Source: Ulota crispa
Lineage: Eukaryota; Streptophyta; Bryopsida; Orthotrichales; Orthotrichaceae
DNA: 64,000 nt
Assembly: GCA_963920765.1 (NCBI GenBank)
Contig: OY987247.1
Span: forward strand, 1,054,001-1,118,000
Direction of reading: 5' to 3'
The notes beneath the pieces are model-generated. The model saw nothing but the letters and a program-made list of their open reading frames with translations. It was not told the DNA's origin and ran no database searches. The translations under genes and the position numbers were made by a program. Positions 48,173 through 57,692 of the stretch are shown here, one piece after another (position 1 is the first letter of the stretch; every line of letters starts with the position of its first letter).

Positions 48173-48417
48173 TATTAACCCCCTCAACCCCCAAGAGCAA
48201 GAATATAGCCCCTTTTTAGTGTATTTTGAGATATCCAGGGCGTTGGGGGTCAAAGCAACCTAAATGCATACTCATTGTATTGTAAAATGAGGTTGAATAA
48301 ACTTTGTCAACTTCTATTTTTTCACTTACAAGTCATGTCATGTTATGTTTTGAAATTGAGGTCAATTGGGCTTTTTTGATCTTGCAATATTTATATGTCA
48401 TTCTTGCCCCCAATCCC

Positions 48418-49084
48418 AACCAAGCATACCAAAATTCAACCTCAAAAAACTAAAATCCAAATTTTGACAAATTGCTTTGTGTCAAATTCATGATTTTACA
48501 TAGTTTTACAAGAAAATTGATTGAAAACAGTGATGATGAATTTTGGAGATTTGATTGCATGGATGTATAAGTAACATCCATATGCACTTCCATATGCACA
48601 TCTTCCATGCTAAAAAAATACCCCTTAAGAAAAACTTTGATCTTCATAAGGTTTAGTGTAACATGTGATGTGTCCAAGTCTTGTAAAATAGATAGTTTTA
48701 ACTTGTAGTTATCTTTTTACCAAATAAACACAACAACGTGTTCAAAATTACAAACTTAGTCATAATGTATGATCAAAATAGAAAAATCTGATTATCATAA
48801 TAAATTATCTATTTCACAAGACTTGGACATATCACATGTTACACTAAACCTTATGAAGATCATAATCTTGTACTTAAGGAGTTTTTTTAGCATTGAAGAT
48901 GTGCATATGGATGTGCGTATGGATGTTACCTATACATCCATGCAATCAAATCTCCAAATTTCATCATCATTGTCTTTCAATTAGTTTCCTTGTAAAACCA
49001 TGTAAAATCATGAATTTTGACACAAAGCAATTTGTCAAAATTTGGATTTTAGTTCTTTGAGGTTGAATTTTGGTATGCTTGGTT
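48418..49084. repeat. long inverted repeat (about 290-bp arms)
   Basis: AACCAAGCATACCAAAATTC at the left answers GAATTTTGGTATGCTTGGTT at the right, with pairing continuing through the CATGGATGTAT and AAGACTTGGACA tracts to a loop of about 80 bp near 48690-48770. It would fold into one long near-perfect hairpin if transcribed. No TTAA edges. Confidence 0.8.
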
Positions 49085-49380
49085 CAAATATTTTATATCA
49101 AGTGTTAATATTTGCTGCAAGTAATTAAAGAATGTGAAACATACAAAAAGTCATACATAACATTGATCAAATTTGTAGAAAATAAATGAAGTTCAACAAA
49201 GTAAAAAACTTAAAGTCATTGCTCGAACAAGTACTTTTAAATTGTAAATATTTTCTTTCAAAAAAACATTAACTATTCTAATATACCTACCAAAACAATC
49301 GTTTAAAACAAATTACTCTACAATTTGCAATATGCTGTCGTTTTTATCAAAAGCAAAGAGATATAATAAAATAAAACATA

Positions 49381-49830
49381 TTAACCCCTAAAGGACCATT
49401 GTCTCTTTGGAGATAAATGGGATTTTAGGCATGTACCTTTGGCTAAACTACTTTGTGCGATTTCATGAAAATTTTATGGAAGATGTGGAATTCAAAAATC
49501 TACATGTACATCTAATGCTTTCTTCATTTTGACATTTGACAAAGAAGTTATGCAAGAAATTATGAAAACTTGGAAAAGATTGCCCATCTAGACAACCCAA
49601 AAAACTTCTTTGAAAATTCATATTTTTTGTATATAAAATTTTGAAACTAATTCTATAGATTTTTTTGTACTTGAAAAGTTTTGAATCATTCAATTTCAAT
49701 CAATGACATGAAAATTATGAGAAGTTTTTGTTTGCGGGTAGTTATGGATTCTCTACTCTAAAATATACATTTTAAGGTCCTTTACTTAACTCGATTCTCA
49801 ATATTATGGAAAAAAACCAAACAAAAGGAA
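49381..49830. mobile_element. left half of a TTAA element, truncated by the module at 49.85 kb
   Basis: Starts TTAACCCCTAAAGGACCATT and follows the 36660 element through TTATGGATTCTCTACTCTAAA. It then stops where promoter-like module C begins; no right terminus follows. Confidence 0.65.
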
Positions 49831-49853
49831 GTAGACAATTTAGTGTTTTGGCC

Positions 49854-50325
49854 ACGGTGGCGCCACATGAACATCACACTAAAACTTGGAAGAATGTGGA
49901 CCAATACAATCGTGCCTACTCAAAGTTACGGCCTCTCTTTTCATTGGCTCTCTTTCATTGGCTCTCTATTCATTGGCTCTCTTTCATTGGCTCTCTATTC
50001 ATTGGCTCTCTATTCATTGGCTCTCTTTCATTGGCTCTCTATTCATTGGCTCTCTTTCATTGGCTCTCTATTCATTGGCTCGAGAATGCAGGCCTTCACA
50101 ATAAATACGAGCCCAAACTTTGCACTCGCCATTCGTTACATCGGCCCGCAAGGTACGTCTCTCTCTCCTCTCTTCTTTTCTTGCTCTTCTCTCCTCTCTG
50201 GTTGCTCTACTTCTCTCCTTGTCTGCCAGGACAGGAGAGGCGGGAGCGGCAGGAAAGGCGGGAGCGGCTGGAGTCCAAACTACTAACCCGTGGTTGATGC
50301 AGGTCCCCGTCCCGTTGCGTCTCAG
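49854..50325 (+). promoter_or_regulatory. promoter-like module with leader intron, copy C
   Basis: Homologous to 41137-41545. It carries the CCAAT-box array (49942-50080), a TATA-like ACAATAAATACGAG at about 50098, a donor GTACGT at 50153, a TACTAAC branch site at about 50281, and an acceptor TGATGCAG at 50302. The next exon begins GTCCCCGTCCCGTTGCG and runs into an AAC-repeat tract and then former RPA49 intron 3. Confidence 0.55.
49942..50080. repeat. minisatellite of inverted CCAAT boxes
   Basis: Ten copies of CATTGGCTCTC(T/TAT)T, with a period alternating between 14 and 15 bases. ATTGG is the complement of the NF-Y site CCAAT. The module at 41.2 kb has only one CATTGG at the corresponding place. 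Overlapping Ser/Leu-rich reading frames are products of the repeat, not proteins. Confidence 0.85.
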
Positions 50326-50399
50326 CCTGAGCACATTGACGAACAACAACAACAACAAACAGGAAAACTAAAACACAAATTGGAAACTTGCCTACTTAC

Positions 50400-50890
50400 C
50401 TCACCTCTGACGAAGTGCTTCTTCATCTTTGGGCTTCGTAGCTGCTGCCTTCAACTCATGCACAATCCAACCCTTGCGGTGTGTTGGCAGAAACATCATG
50501 TGGTGGAACATTGCGCACAACCAATTGGTTAGCTTGCTGCATCGCTTGCTCGTTGGTGAGAAGAGCCTCATTTTCACCAGCCTCCTGGAAACATCTCCCA
50601 AGGATCCGCGGTATCTCCCACGCTCTCCTCTCTCACAATTCCTCTCTCTCCTCTACTTAGATACGACGAAACAGGGCATCCGACTTCAGTTCCTTAGTTC
50701 TTTAGGGTTTTATGGCTTTTTAGGGTTTCCCGGTCATGGGTTCGAATCTCGAGCAATTCTGGAATGCAAAATGATGCTGAAGGTAAAAGGAAACTAGCAC
50801 ATGCACTATTCAGCAATTGCCATGTTTGTGAAAAGTTCGAAATGGAAAATGACTGGTAAAACAAAGAAAACCGACAAAGAATAATCCTCC
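50400..50890 (-). pseudogene. RPA49 copy C: partial exon 3 joined to an intron-1 repeat unit
   Basis: 50400-50648 resembles RPA49 exon 3, sharing with copy B the deletion after CATGCACAATCCAACCC and the altered ATCCGCGGTATCTCCCA tract. It additionally lacks the section encoding REEALRQQKY's neighbours near the donor. At about 50650, within the CCTCTCTC tract, it jumps directly into the intron-1 repeat unit (50650-50890), skipping exon 2. No intact frame. Confidence 0.75.
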
Positions 50891-50936
50891 TCTACGTCGT
50901 TGTCCTTCTGTCATTCAAACAATGTAACAAACGCAC

Positions 50937-51074
50937 CTCACTAGTCTTATTAATTTCAAGGCGGGCAATCTTCTGCTCAAGAAGTTGTTTCTCTTTCAGC
51001 ACATTCTTCACCTTGTCCTCCTGTCTCCTCAACTCTTCGGTCTTAAGCCTTAACTCCACTCGAATTTCTTTAAT
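50937..51074 (-). pseudogene. orphan coiled-coil exon of an unidentified gene
   Basis: An open 46-codon segment (start IKEIRVELRLKTEELRRQED, end INKTSE), bounded on the minus strand by an acceptor CTCCTGCAG and a donor GTGCGT, both phase 0. Leu and Ile spacing and the charge pattern give a strong heptad coiled coil. It sits inside an RPA49 intron-1 repeat unit, interrupted after CCTCCTCTAC and resuming CTACGAGAAAAC at about 51288. I cannot name the parent gene. Confidence 0.5.
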
Positions 51075-51287
51075 CTGCAGGAGGAGATACATCCATTATA
51101 AGAAACCGGTGAGCACATGAAGCTGGTTTCAAACAGCCTGTGAAATGTCACATGGTAATAAGAAGGCAGACTTGCACACTGACACCAGGGTAGAGGCAAT
51201 GGCAATTATAGGCTAACGTGAAAAATAGATGAGTGCTTTGCACATCTCCCGGCTTATCTGTGATATCAGCACAACAGCAACTCAAGA

Positions 51288-51400
51288 ATGCTACGAGAAA
51301 ACAAGGTATCCGATACGAGCTTCTTAGTTCGTTAGGGTTTCATGGCTTTTTAGGGTTTTTCAGTCATTGGTTCAAATATCAGGTTCACGAGCTCAAAACG
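51288..51400 (-). repeat. resumed RPA49 intron-1 repeat unit
   Basis: CTACGAGAAAACAAGG, GAGCTTCTTAGTTCGTTAGG and CAGTCATTGGTTCAAAT continue the unit broken at about 50903, so the intervening 385 bp was inserted into it or substituted. Confidence 0.65.
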
Positions 51401-51922
51401 CCAAGTGAAGAGAAGTAACCTTCTTAGAGAACTATACTCTTAATAATGCAGATCACGCAAAACCTTCAAAAAGAAAGATCTATTAGGAAAAACACAAAAG
51501 AAGCTTCTACTCGTAGATCAAAGCAGACATCCTAAGTAACTCAACCAGACAGTGTACATGTTATTCCGACAGACCAAGAAATTTGAGAGACTGTACTCTC
51601 AAACCCTACTTCCTCTGCTCATTAGGGTTTGTGATAATGGAGGGTCTTCAAAGAGCACCCTAAAGGCAGAAAGGGTCGTCTATGTCTTCAAAAATACCCG
51701 TAGTAGTCTAGATTTCCTCCTCTGAATCCTCAATTGTGTGAACTGGCCAAAAAGTGTAAACCGAAAGAAACCGCAGGTAAAAGGCTACGATAACAAGTTC
51801 TGCTAATCATGAAATGGTGGTAAATCTGCTTAATTGGCTGCAAGTAGTGACAAGTACACATGTAGTCAGACAAAACACGCAACTTGTTTGCAAGTCGACA
51901 GTGTAGAGACAATCCAACTTAC

Positions 51923-52568
51923 TCGCGATGAAGGCAGTAATACTATTGCTGGTCCAAGCCAGGAAGATCTGGATCGATTTCCTTGGATCTCGGAGTCTCG
52001 ATTTTCCGCAGTTCTGTATGTATCATGTCGTCGCGTGTTCTATAAAGTTAAGGGCAACATTCTTAGCAAAACTGAAACCCCGAAATCATGACTTCAAAAT
52101 TTCAGAACTAACAAGAAAGAAACAATTCTCACACTCTGACCGATTGATTTCAACTATTTAGTTCAACATGTCCAACCCTAAACGCTGCCCATTCGTAGAA
52201 ACGCCAATCCAACATAACGTCCAAACCTCTGCATAATTGCATCAAGTGTTCCCACATGCGTTTACTTAAAGACCTAAAAAGTACCTCCATAAAGCCGAAC
52301 TGGTCCTAGCACCGTCAAGAAGTCGAAAAAGGAACACTGACTGATATGATTTAGGGTTTGGTCAAGTGCACGAGCACCAAACCCTAAAAACCTACCAACG
52401 TAGAAGCAAGGAAGGCAAAGGGATGAGAGAGGGAGATAACCATAGCCTAGAACCCTAATTCGTAGAAACAATGCAAACAGAATTACACAAAAGAGTTGCG
52501 ACGGATATCTTTCTTCTCGAATTTCGTTCTACGAGCCGACTTGTGTGAGTACTGGTTGCCATGACATG
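51923..52568 (-). pseudogene. Bud20/ZNF593-like zinc-finger gene fragment
   Basis: Two minus-strand pieces. 52568-52483 reads CHGNQYSHKSARRTKFEKKD, close to the YSHKTARRTKF start of the Bud20/ZNF593 family (a 60S pre-ribosome export factor), but it lacks the usual initiating MGGK and hits a stop soon after. 52013-51923, flanked by an acceptor TACAG and a donor GTAAGT, reads EIDPDLPGLDQQ, a TAG stop, then YYCLHR. The family has DLPGxGQFYCLHC, so the second zinc-binding Cys has become Arg. CCCTAA motifs lie between the pieces. The rest of the zinc finger was not found. Identification rests on two short motifs. Confidence 0.55.
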
Positions 52569-52915
52569 ATTGTTCTTGTGGTTCGGGCAGTTCCCTATTG
52601 CGCCGTCCTCTTCTCTTCTCAAGCAAGGCAAGTCCGAGTCGACCGCAGCCGCCACTAGAATCAGAAGCCTCCGAAGCTCACCACAGGCGCAGAGCGAGAT
52701 GAGAAATTGTGCGTCGAAAGAAATGAACGAACTGCGAACGACGTTAAGTTAATGTCCCTCCAGACAGCTCCAGGCTTTCCGATGAACTGAGCTCTATGCC
52801 GACGCCGTCAACGTCACTTTTGTCATCCATGCTCTTGGTTACTAATAACATTCATCCATCCAGAGGGACCCCCGGAAGCGTGTTTCCTTTCTTGGCGGTT
52901 TTCTGGTTTTACGGT

Positions 52916-53228
52916 AGGAACACCCATAAGCGTTACTTAGTTTAAGGGTTTTGAACATGATGGCTATAGACGAACAGCTAGCAAATTATAGGATCCTATC
53001 AGAAACAAAAATAATAATAAGTTTGAATTTTCAAATGTATTATTTGGATATTGTGAGAATAAGTTGTGAATTTTTAAAGAGCACATTGTCATTGCGCCCA
53101 TGACCAATACTAAGGTTTCATGTTCACATGTTGTACATTCTTATAATTACATTTGTTTATTTCCACAAATTTTTCAAGATTTTAGAGGTGATGATTATGG
53201 GGACACTAACGCTTATGGGTGTTCTTAA
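52916..53228. mobile_element. fold-back MITE with AACACCCATAAGCGTTA ends
   Basis: Left AGGAACACCCATAAGCGTTA; right TAACGCTTATGGGTGTTCTT, inverted at 19 of 20 positions. Length 313 bp, AT-rich interior, non-coding. A mini TTAA element (53230-53308) follows immediately. Confidence 0.75.
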
Positions 53229-53229
53229 C

Positions 53230-53308
53230 TTAACCCCTAAGCGTCCAAGCGGACTATAATGGTCTCGATTCCCATCTTATTTGGAAACCTTAAGTGCTCA
53301 AGTGTTAA
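53230..53308. mobile_element. 79-bp mini TTAA element
   Basis: TTAACCCCTAAGCGTCCAAG at the left; CTCAAGTGTTAA at the right. Similar size and edges to 45500-45580; the termini are imperfect. Confidence 0.4.
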
Positions 53309-56300
53309 CTATATAAACTTGAAGGGGAGGAGGCTTTGCAATCTGCATTGACAAAAGCTACATAATTGGTTCTTGACTTTTCTACACTAACATGGCATTG
53401 CCCCATTGGCACCCTGTCACCGTTGTCACTTCAAGTTGCAACTCATAACCTTCTTTCCTTTCAACTTGCTTCCTACCTTGAGGAGGTCACTCTCCAATTT
53501 TTAGTAAATTATGTGAGATTAAAAATAGGGTCAATTTTATTCATTAGAGATAAACTTTATATCTTTTTTAGATTTACCATAGCATTGGAAAAATATGTCT
53601 TGCTTCATTATATATAAAATAGGGTGGTGTATAATCCTCCATTTTAGAATACTATAGAAAAAAAAGGGTGGGAATTATAGGATTATCCTAAAAGAGTTTA
53701 GTAGGATGAGTGTAGGGTTTAGAGTTCATGAGCAATATGGATGGAAAAAGGTTTTTTCAGTCTAGGTTTTGGGTTTTAAATGTTTAGGGTTTAGCAACGG
53801 GCTGTAGGGTAATCAAAGCAGGGTCACGCATGCTCGCAAAGGCTGGCATTGTTTTAGAATCTTGAGAGTAGGGTTTGTGCTGGCAAGCACATTGGATTCT
53901 TTACATGCTAGCTTCTTTACACATTGTTATTCTAAGCTTACCGTTGCTCTTGCTAGCACTTAGGATTCTTAGAGTTGAAATTGCTTTCTTGTTGTTTGCA
54001 ATTTTTATCTCTCCTCAAATTATCTATGCATGATGAAAGTTGCGGCAAGGGTGTTGTGCAATTGAAGCTTCTCATCCTCCTTACAAAAGTTTCCTCACGA
54101 CGCTATACTTGCAAACGCGAGTGTGTGAGCTTAGTAGGGTTTGCATTTAGGGTTGGATTTTTTATGTTCTTTTGCCAACAATGGTGGTTGACGTTGGCGT
54201 TACCGCTTAGTTCATTCTACAGTTCTCGATAGTAAGAGCTCAAGTTCACACTTAGACTTACTTGATGTCCTCTGTTCAATTTCTTCCTTTCCTATTTTCT
54301 TCTCCATTTTTGGGTTGAGTGCTTCAAAGATTGTCATTTGCCATTTTGTGAGTATGCATGCAGTTGAGGGTAATCTGAATTTTTAGGAATGGGTTAGGAT
54401 TTAGGAAGGTTGCTTTGTAAGTATGGTTTGAAGAACTTGCTATGTGTTAAATTCTTACGCTATTTTCCTACGGGCCAAAGTTTTCTTCAAATCCATTGTA
54501 TATACATAATTTTTTCTTATGATACTCTTGTGTTTGTAAAAAAAATAGGGTCTAAAAAATTAGGTCATATAACCATTTAGAAATAAGCATAGGGTACCCT
54601 AAAATACACTACAATAGCTTTTTATCTAAAGAAAGGAAGGAAAAAATTAGCTTAAAGAATCTAAATACCCCCCATTTAATTACCCCATTATTACAAGTGG
54701 TATCCAACTGTAAAGGGGTGTGACCCCCTCCCCCCGAGCTTCCTACACCCTTGGATCATGAAGATCAAAGGTTGTGATTGAAAAATGTACAACATGTACA
54801 ATGACCTATTTGCCGCTAGCGCAGCCCACCAATTATCTAATACATAACCATTTTCTTCAATAAATTTGCCAACGTGTCACTTAGCAATTGGTTCAAAGCA
54901 ATAACCAAATGGGAAAAATGATTATGTTGAATATGAAACCATTGCAAGATTAGCACATTCCAAAGCATGGTGTCAAATTCCAATATCAAATATTGTAGTT
55001 CAAAATTTTGCACTTCAATTATGCAAATGTGAGTCATTGATCCTTGAATCCACCTTAGCATCTTTCTAGTCCTATGTGGCACTCCCTCTTTGGCCACAAC
55101 CCCGCAATTCTCTTTCTCCAAGTCGGGACCAATCCATTGAAACCGGCTATGTCTAGTAATTGTTTTTTGGAACCAATAATCTATGCAAAATCAGTTCTAT
55201 TAAGCTAATGTTTGGCAAAACTGGTTTTCCACCAACAATTGGTTCCAAAAACAATAAACCTAATACATATACAATGACTTGTGAGGAATTTGAATATGAT
55301 TTTTTTTGAAAAGCAAGTTTATATTGTGGTTTAGATGACGTTCATAGAAATGCAATATGAACACAAAATATGTGTATTCACAATGTCATTTTTACTCTTA
55401 AAAACTCCTTAAATTTTTTAAAATTAAAATTTGAGTCTTTTATGGCATTTTTAATAAATGGGAATACTTTTGTTTGTTTAAAACTAAAAATGTGTATTTG
55501 GGTGTATGACATGTTTAAAAATTTATGAATTGTTAATATCTTGGATTCTTGACTTTCAAAGGAATTGTACCAACCCGTAAACTCTTGGGTTGTGAGAAGT
55601 CCAATTTACTTACAAACAACTAGCAAGAACAAAAATCTAGTCCAAGTTTTGTTGCTGATTATGTAACCCCTAAAGTTCTTCTATGTTCACATGATCAAAT
55701 GGCTCAAAATTGACCTCTCTCAACAAAATGATTAGTAAATCAAACTTTTGAATTTTTTTATGTAATTTAACTGTAAGATCTATTTTGTCACTTGCTTATG
55801 TACATCCTCTAAAAAAGTCAAACTTTGTGGGGGCATTCTTTATTAGATTCTAACACTCAAAGTAGGGTCAAAACTTTTTTTGAAGCTTCTCTTAGGTGAC
55901 AATTTTTTTTTTGGTCATTCAAAATGATACCTTCTATTTTATGAACTTTTTTTGTAGTTTGAATTTCTTGTAGAGCATAGAGTCGGCTATATGCCTCACA
56001 AATTTCTTTATCATCCAATGCTCAAAACATAGTGGAAAAAAATGAAAAACAAAAATTGTTTTGTTCAAATTGTCACTACTTTAAGAAAACTTCATCAAAG
56101 AGAATTTTATAGAACTAAATATCAATTACAAAATTTGTATGGTGTGAACCTAAAACATCATGTGAAGTACTTGCCAAAGTATACATATATTTTTTATATG
56201 AAAATTAAAATTTGTAGAGGCTTTAAATTCTTTCAATGTTGACCAAATGTCACAAGATAATTGTCTTGAAGAAGCTTTGCAATGAGGATTAAGTTTTAAA

Positions 56301-56653
56301 TTGTGTCAACTTAGGAATAATGATAGCCATTAGCTTACTATGTTCATTATGTTCATTTGACATGGATTCATCACAACTTATTGCTAGTTGTAAAATGTCT
56401 TTACAAAATTGAAGAGAACCTAAACATCCAAAAGAAAATGTGCTTCAAAAAGGGTGAGGTCTCCTAATCTCCTTTACTCTTATAGAGAATAACCTTATTT
56501 AAACCTATATATTCATAAGACTTGTGAAAACCATCTTAAATTTCTGAATGAGGTCTTGTAGTAAACTTCCTCAATAGAGAATAGAAATATCATAATAACT
56601 CTTGATACAAAAAGCCTATGTATCTTGGAGAGGGTACTCTCTTTTATTTATTA
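53309..56653. other. gene-free AT-rich stretch with repeats
   Basis: No gene recognised. 55555-56180 repeats 30755-31385. Short open frames on both strands show no domain. A C-rich tract, CCCCCTCCCCCC, occurs near 54726. Confidence 0.5.
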
Positions 56654-57289
56654 AGGAAAATTTTATGGATACCCTAAAGTTTGCAATATTTTCATTGATA
56701 CCCATGCTTTTTCAGAAGTTTCACACATACCCTTGGACCAAAATTTTTAGACATTTTTTTTGTTGTGCATGCCACTTTCTTTTTTCCTTGTGCACATATG
56801 TAACAAGAAAGAAGTAGTGTGCACACAAATGGAGAAGGGAAGTGGCATGCACAACAAAAAAATGCTTGAAAATTTGGTCCCAAAGTATTTGTGCAAATTT
56901 TGAAAAATCAAGGCCACCTAAGGTAGGAGGCTCATGAATGGGCCATCTGAGGGCTGAAATTGAATTTTGGGGAGGTGAAACTTCTTGAATTATTTTTCAG
57001 TAAATTTTTTGTGAAAGACAAGAAGAATTGACATTTGACCCAAATTGTTTCATATTTTTTTGGAGCTTTGTGGAATTAGTTATAAAATTTTGAAGTGAAA
57101 AGGTCATAGGGCTCTAAAACGGTTCACCTCCTCAAATGTACTTTGCTTGTACATTTTGAAACTTATGAAAAACAACATGTACACACGAAATACATTTGAG
57201 AAGGTGGATAATTTTAGAGCCTGAGAGGAATATGAGCCTCCTACCTTACACAAATATTGCAAACTTCAGAGTATCCATCAAATTTTCCC
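56654..57289. mobile_element. fold-back MITE family A, copy 5, split by a nested MITE
   Basis: Left end AGGAAAATTTTATGGATACC; right end CCATCAAATTTTCCC. A perfect 9-bp direct repeat TATTTATTA flanks it (56645-56653 and 57290-57298), the clearest target duplication of the family. The right arm is interrupted at about 56919 by the family B MITE and resumes CACAAATATTGCAAACTTCA at 57249. Confidence 0.9.
56922..57245. mobile_element. MITE family B, copy 2, nested in family A
   Basis: GGTAGGAGGCTC at the left and GAGCCTCCTACC at the right, perfect 12-bp inverted ends (15 bp if TAA/TTA are included). The interior matches 2796-3103 inverted. Confidence 0.85.
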
Positions 57290-57407
57290 TATTTATTATA
57301 ACCGATTCACATTCATCTCTACTCTTGTCATTTGACATATTTCTACCGTTCACAACAAATTGAGGGAGCCGTAAATTCAAAAGGCCGGCTCGAAACGAGC
57401 GCCGTAC

Positions 57408-57413
57408 CACGTG
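57408..57413. promoter_or_regulatory. G-box in front of the SLH-protein gene
   Basis: A CACGTG core within TACCACGTGGCG, 280 bp upstream of the ATG, in a GC-rich promoter-like island. G-boxes bind bZIP and bHLH factors and are common in light- and stress-regulated plastid genes. Confidence 0.4.
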
Positions 57414-57692
57414 GCGAAACATGAGGTGCCCAATCGGACTCGCCACCTGGGTTTCAAGTCAGCCAGCTGGGAAATACGTCCGCCGCGTGGCAGGCGGGAC
57501 AGTGCTGCTTGTCCGGGCCTGTCTGAGTCCACCCTCCGAACCCTTCGCATTTCCAGGAATTGGTTCTGCAGGCAAACTCTTTCTCTGCGTCGACATGAGA
57601 TGATCGGAGCATGCATTCGAGAGCGATCTGATCGTTACAATTGCTGTTGATTGCAAGTTCCATTCTGTGGCGCCTTTGTCGAGATTCGAGCG

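Noticed and set aside
49942..50080. CRISPR-like regular repeat array
   Set aside because: The units are contiguous 14-15-bp tandem repeats without spacers, in a eukaryotic genome.
49806..50297. Ser/Leu-rich open frames resembling a membrane protein
   Set aside because: They are translations of the CATTGGCTCTC minisatellite in all three frames; no domain and no consistent start.
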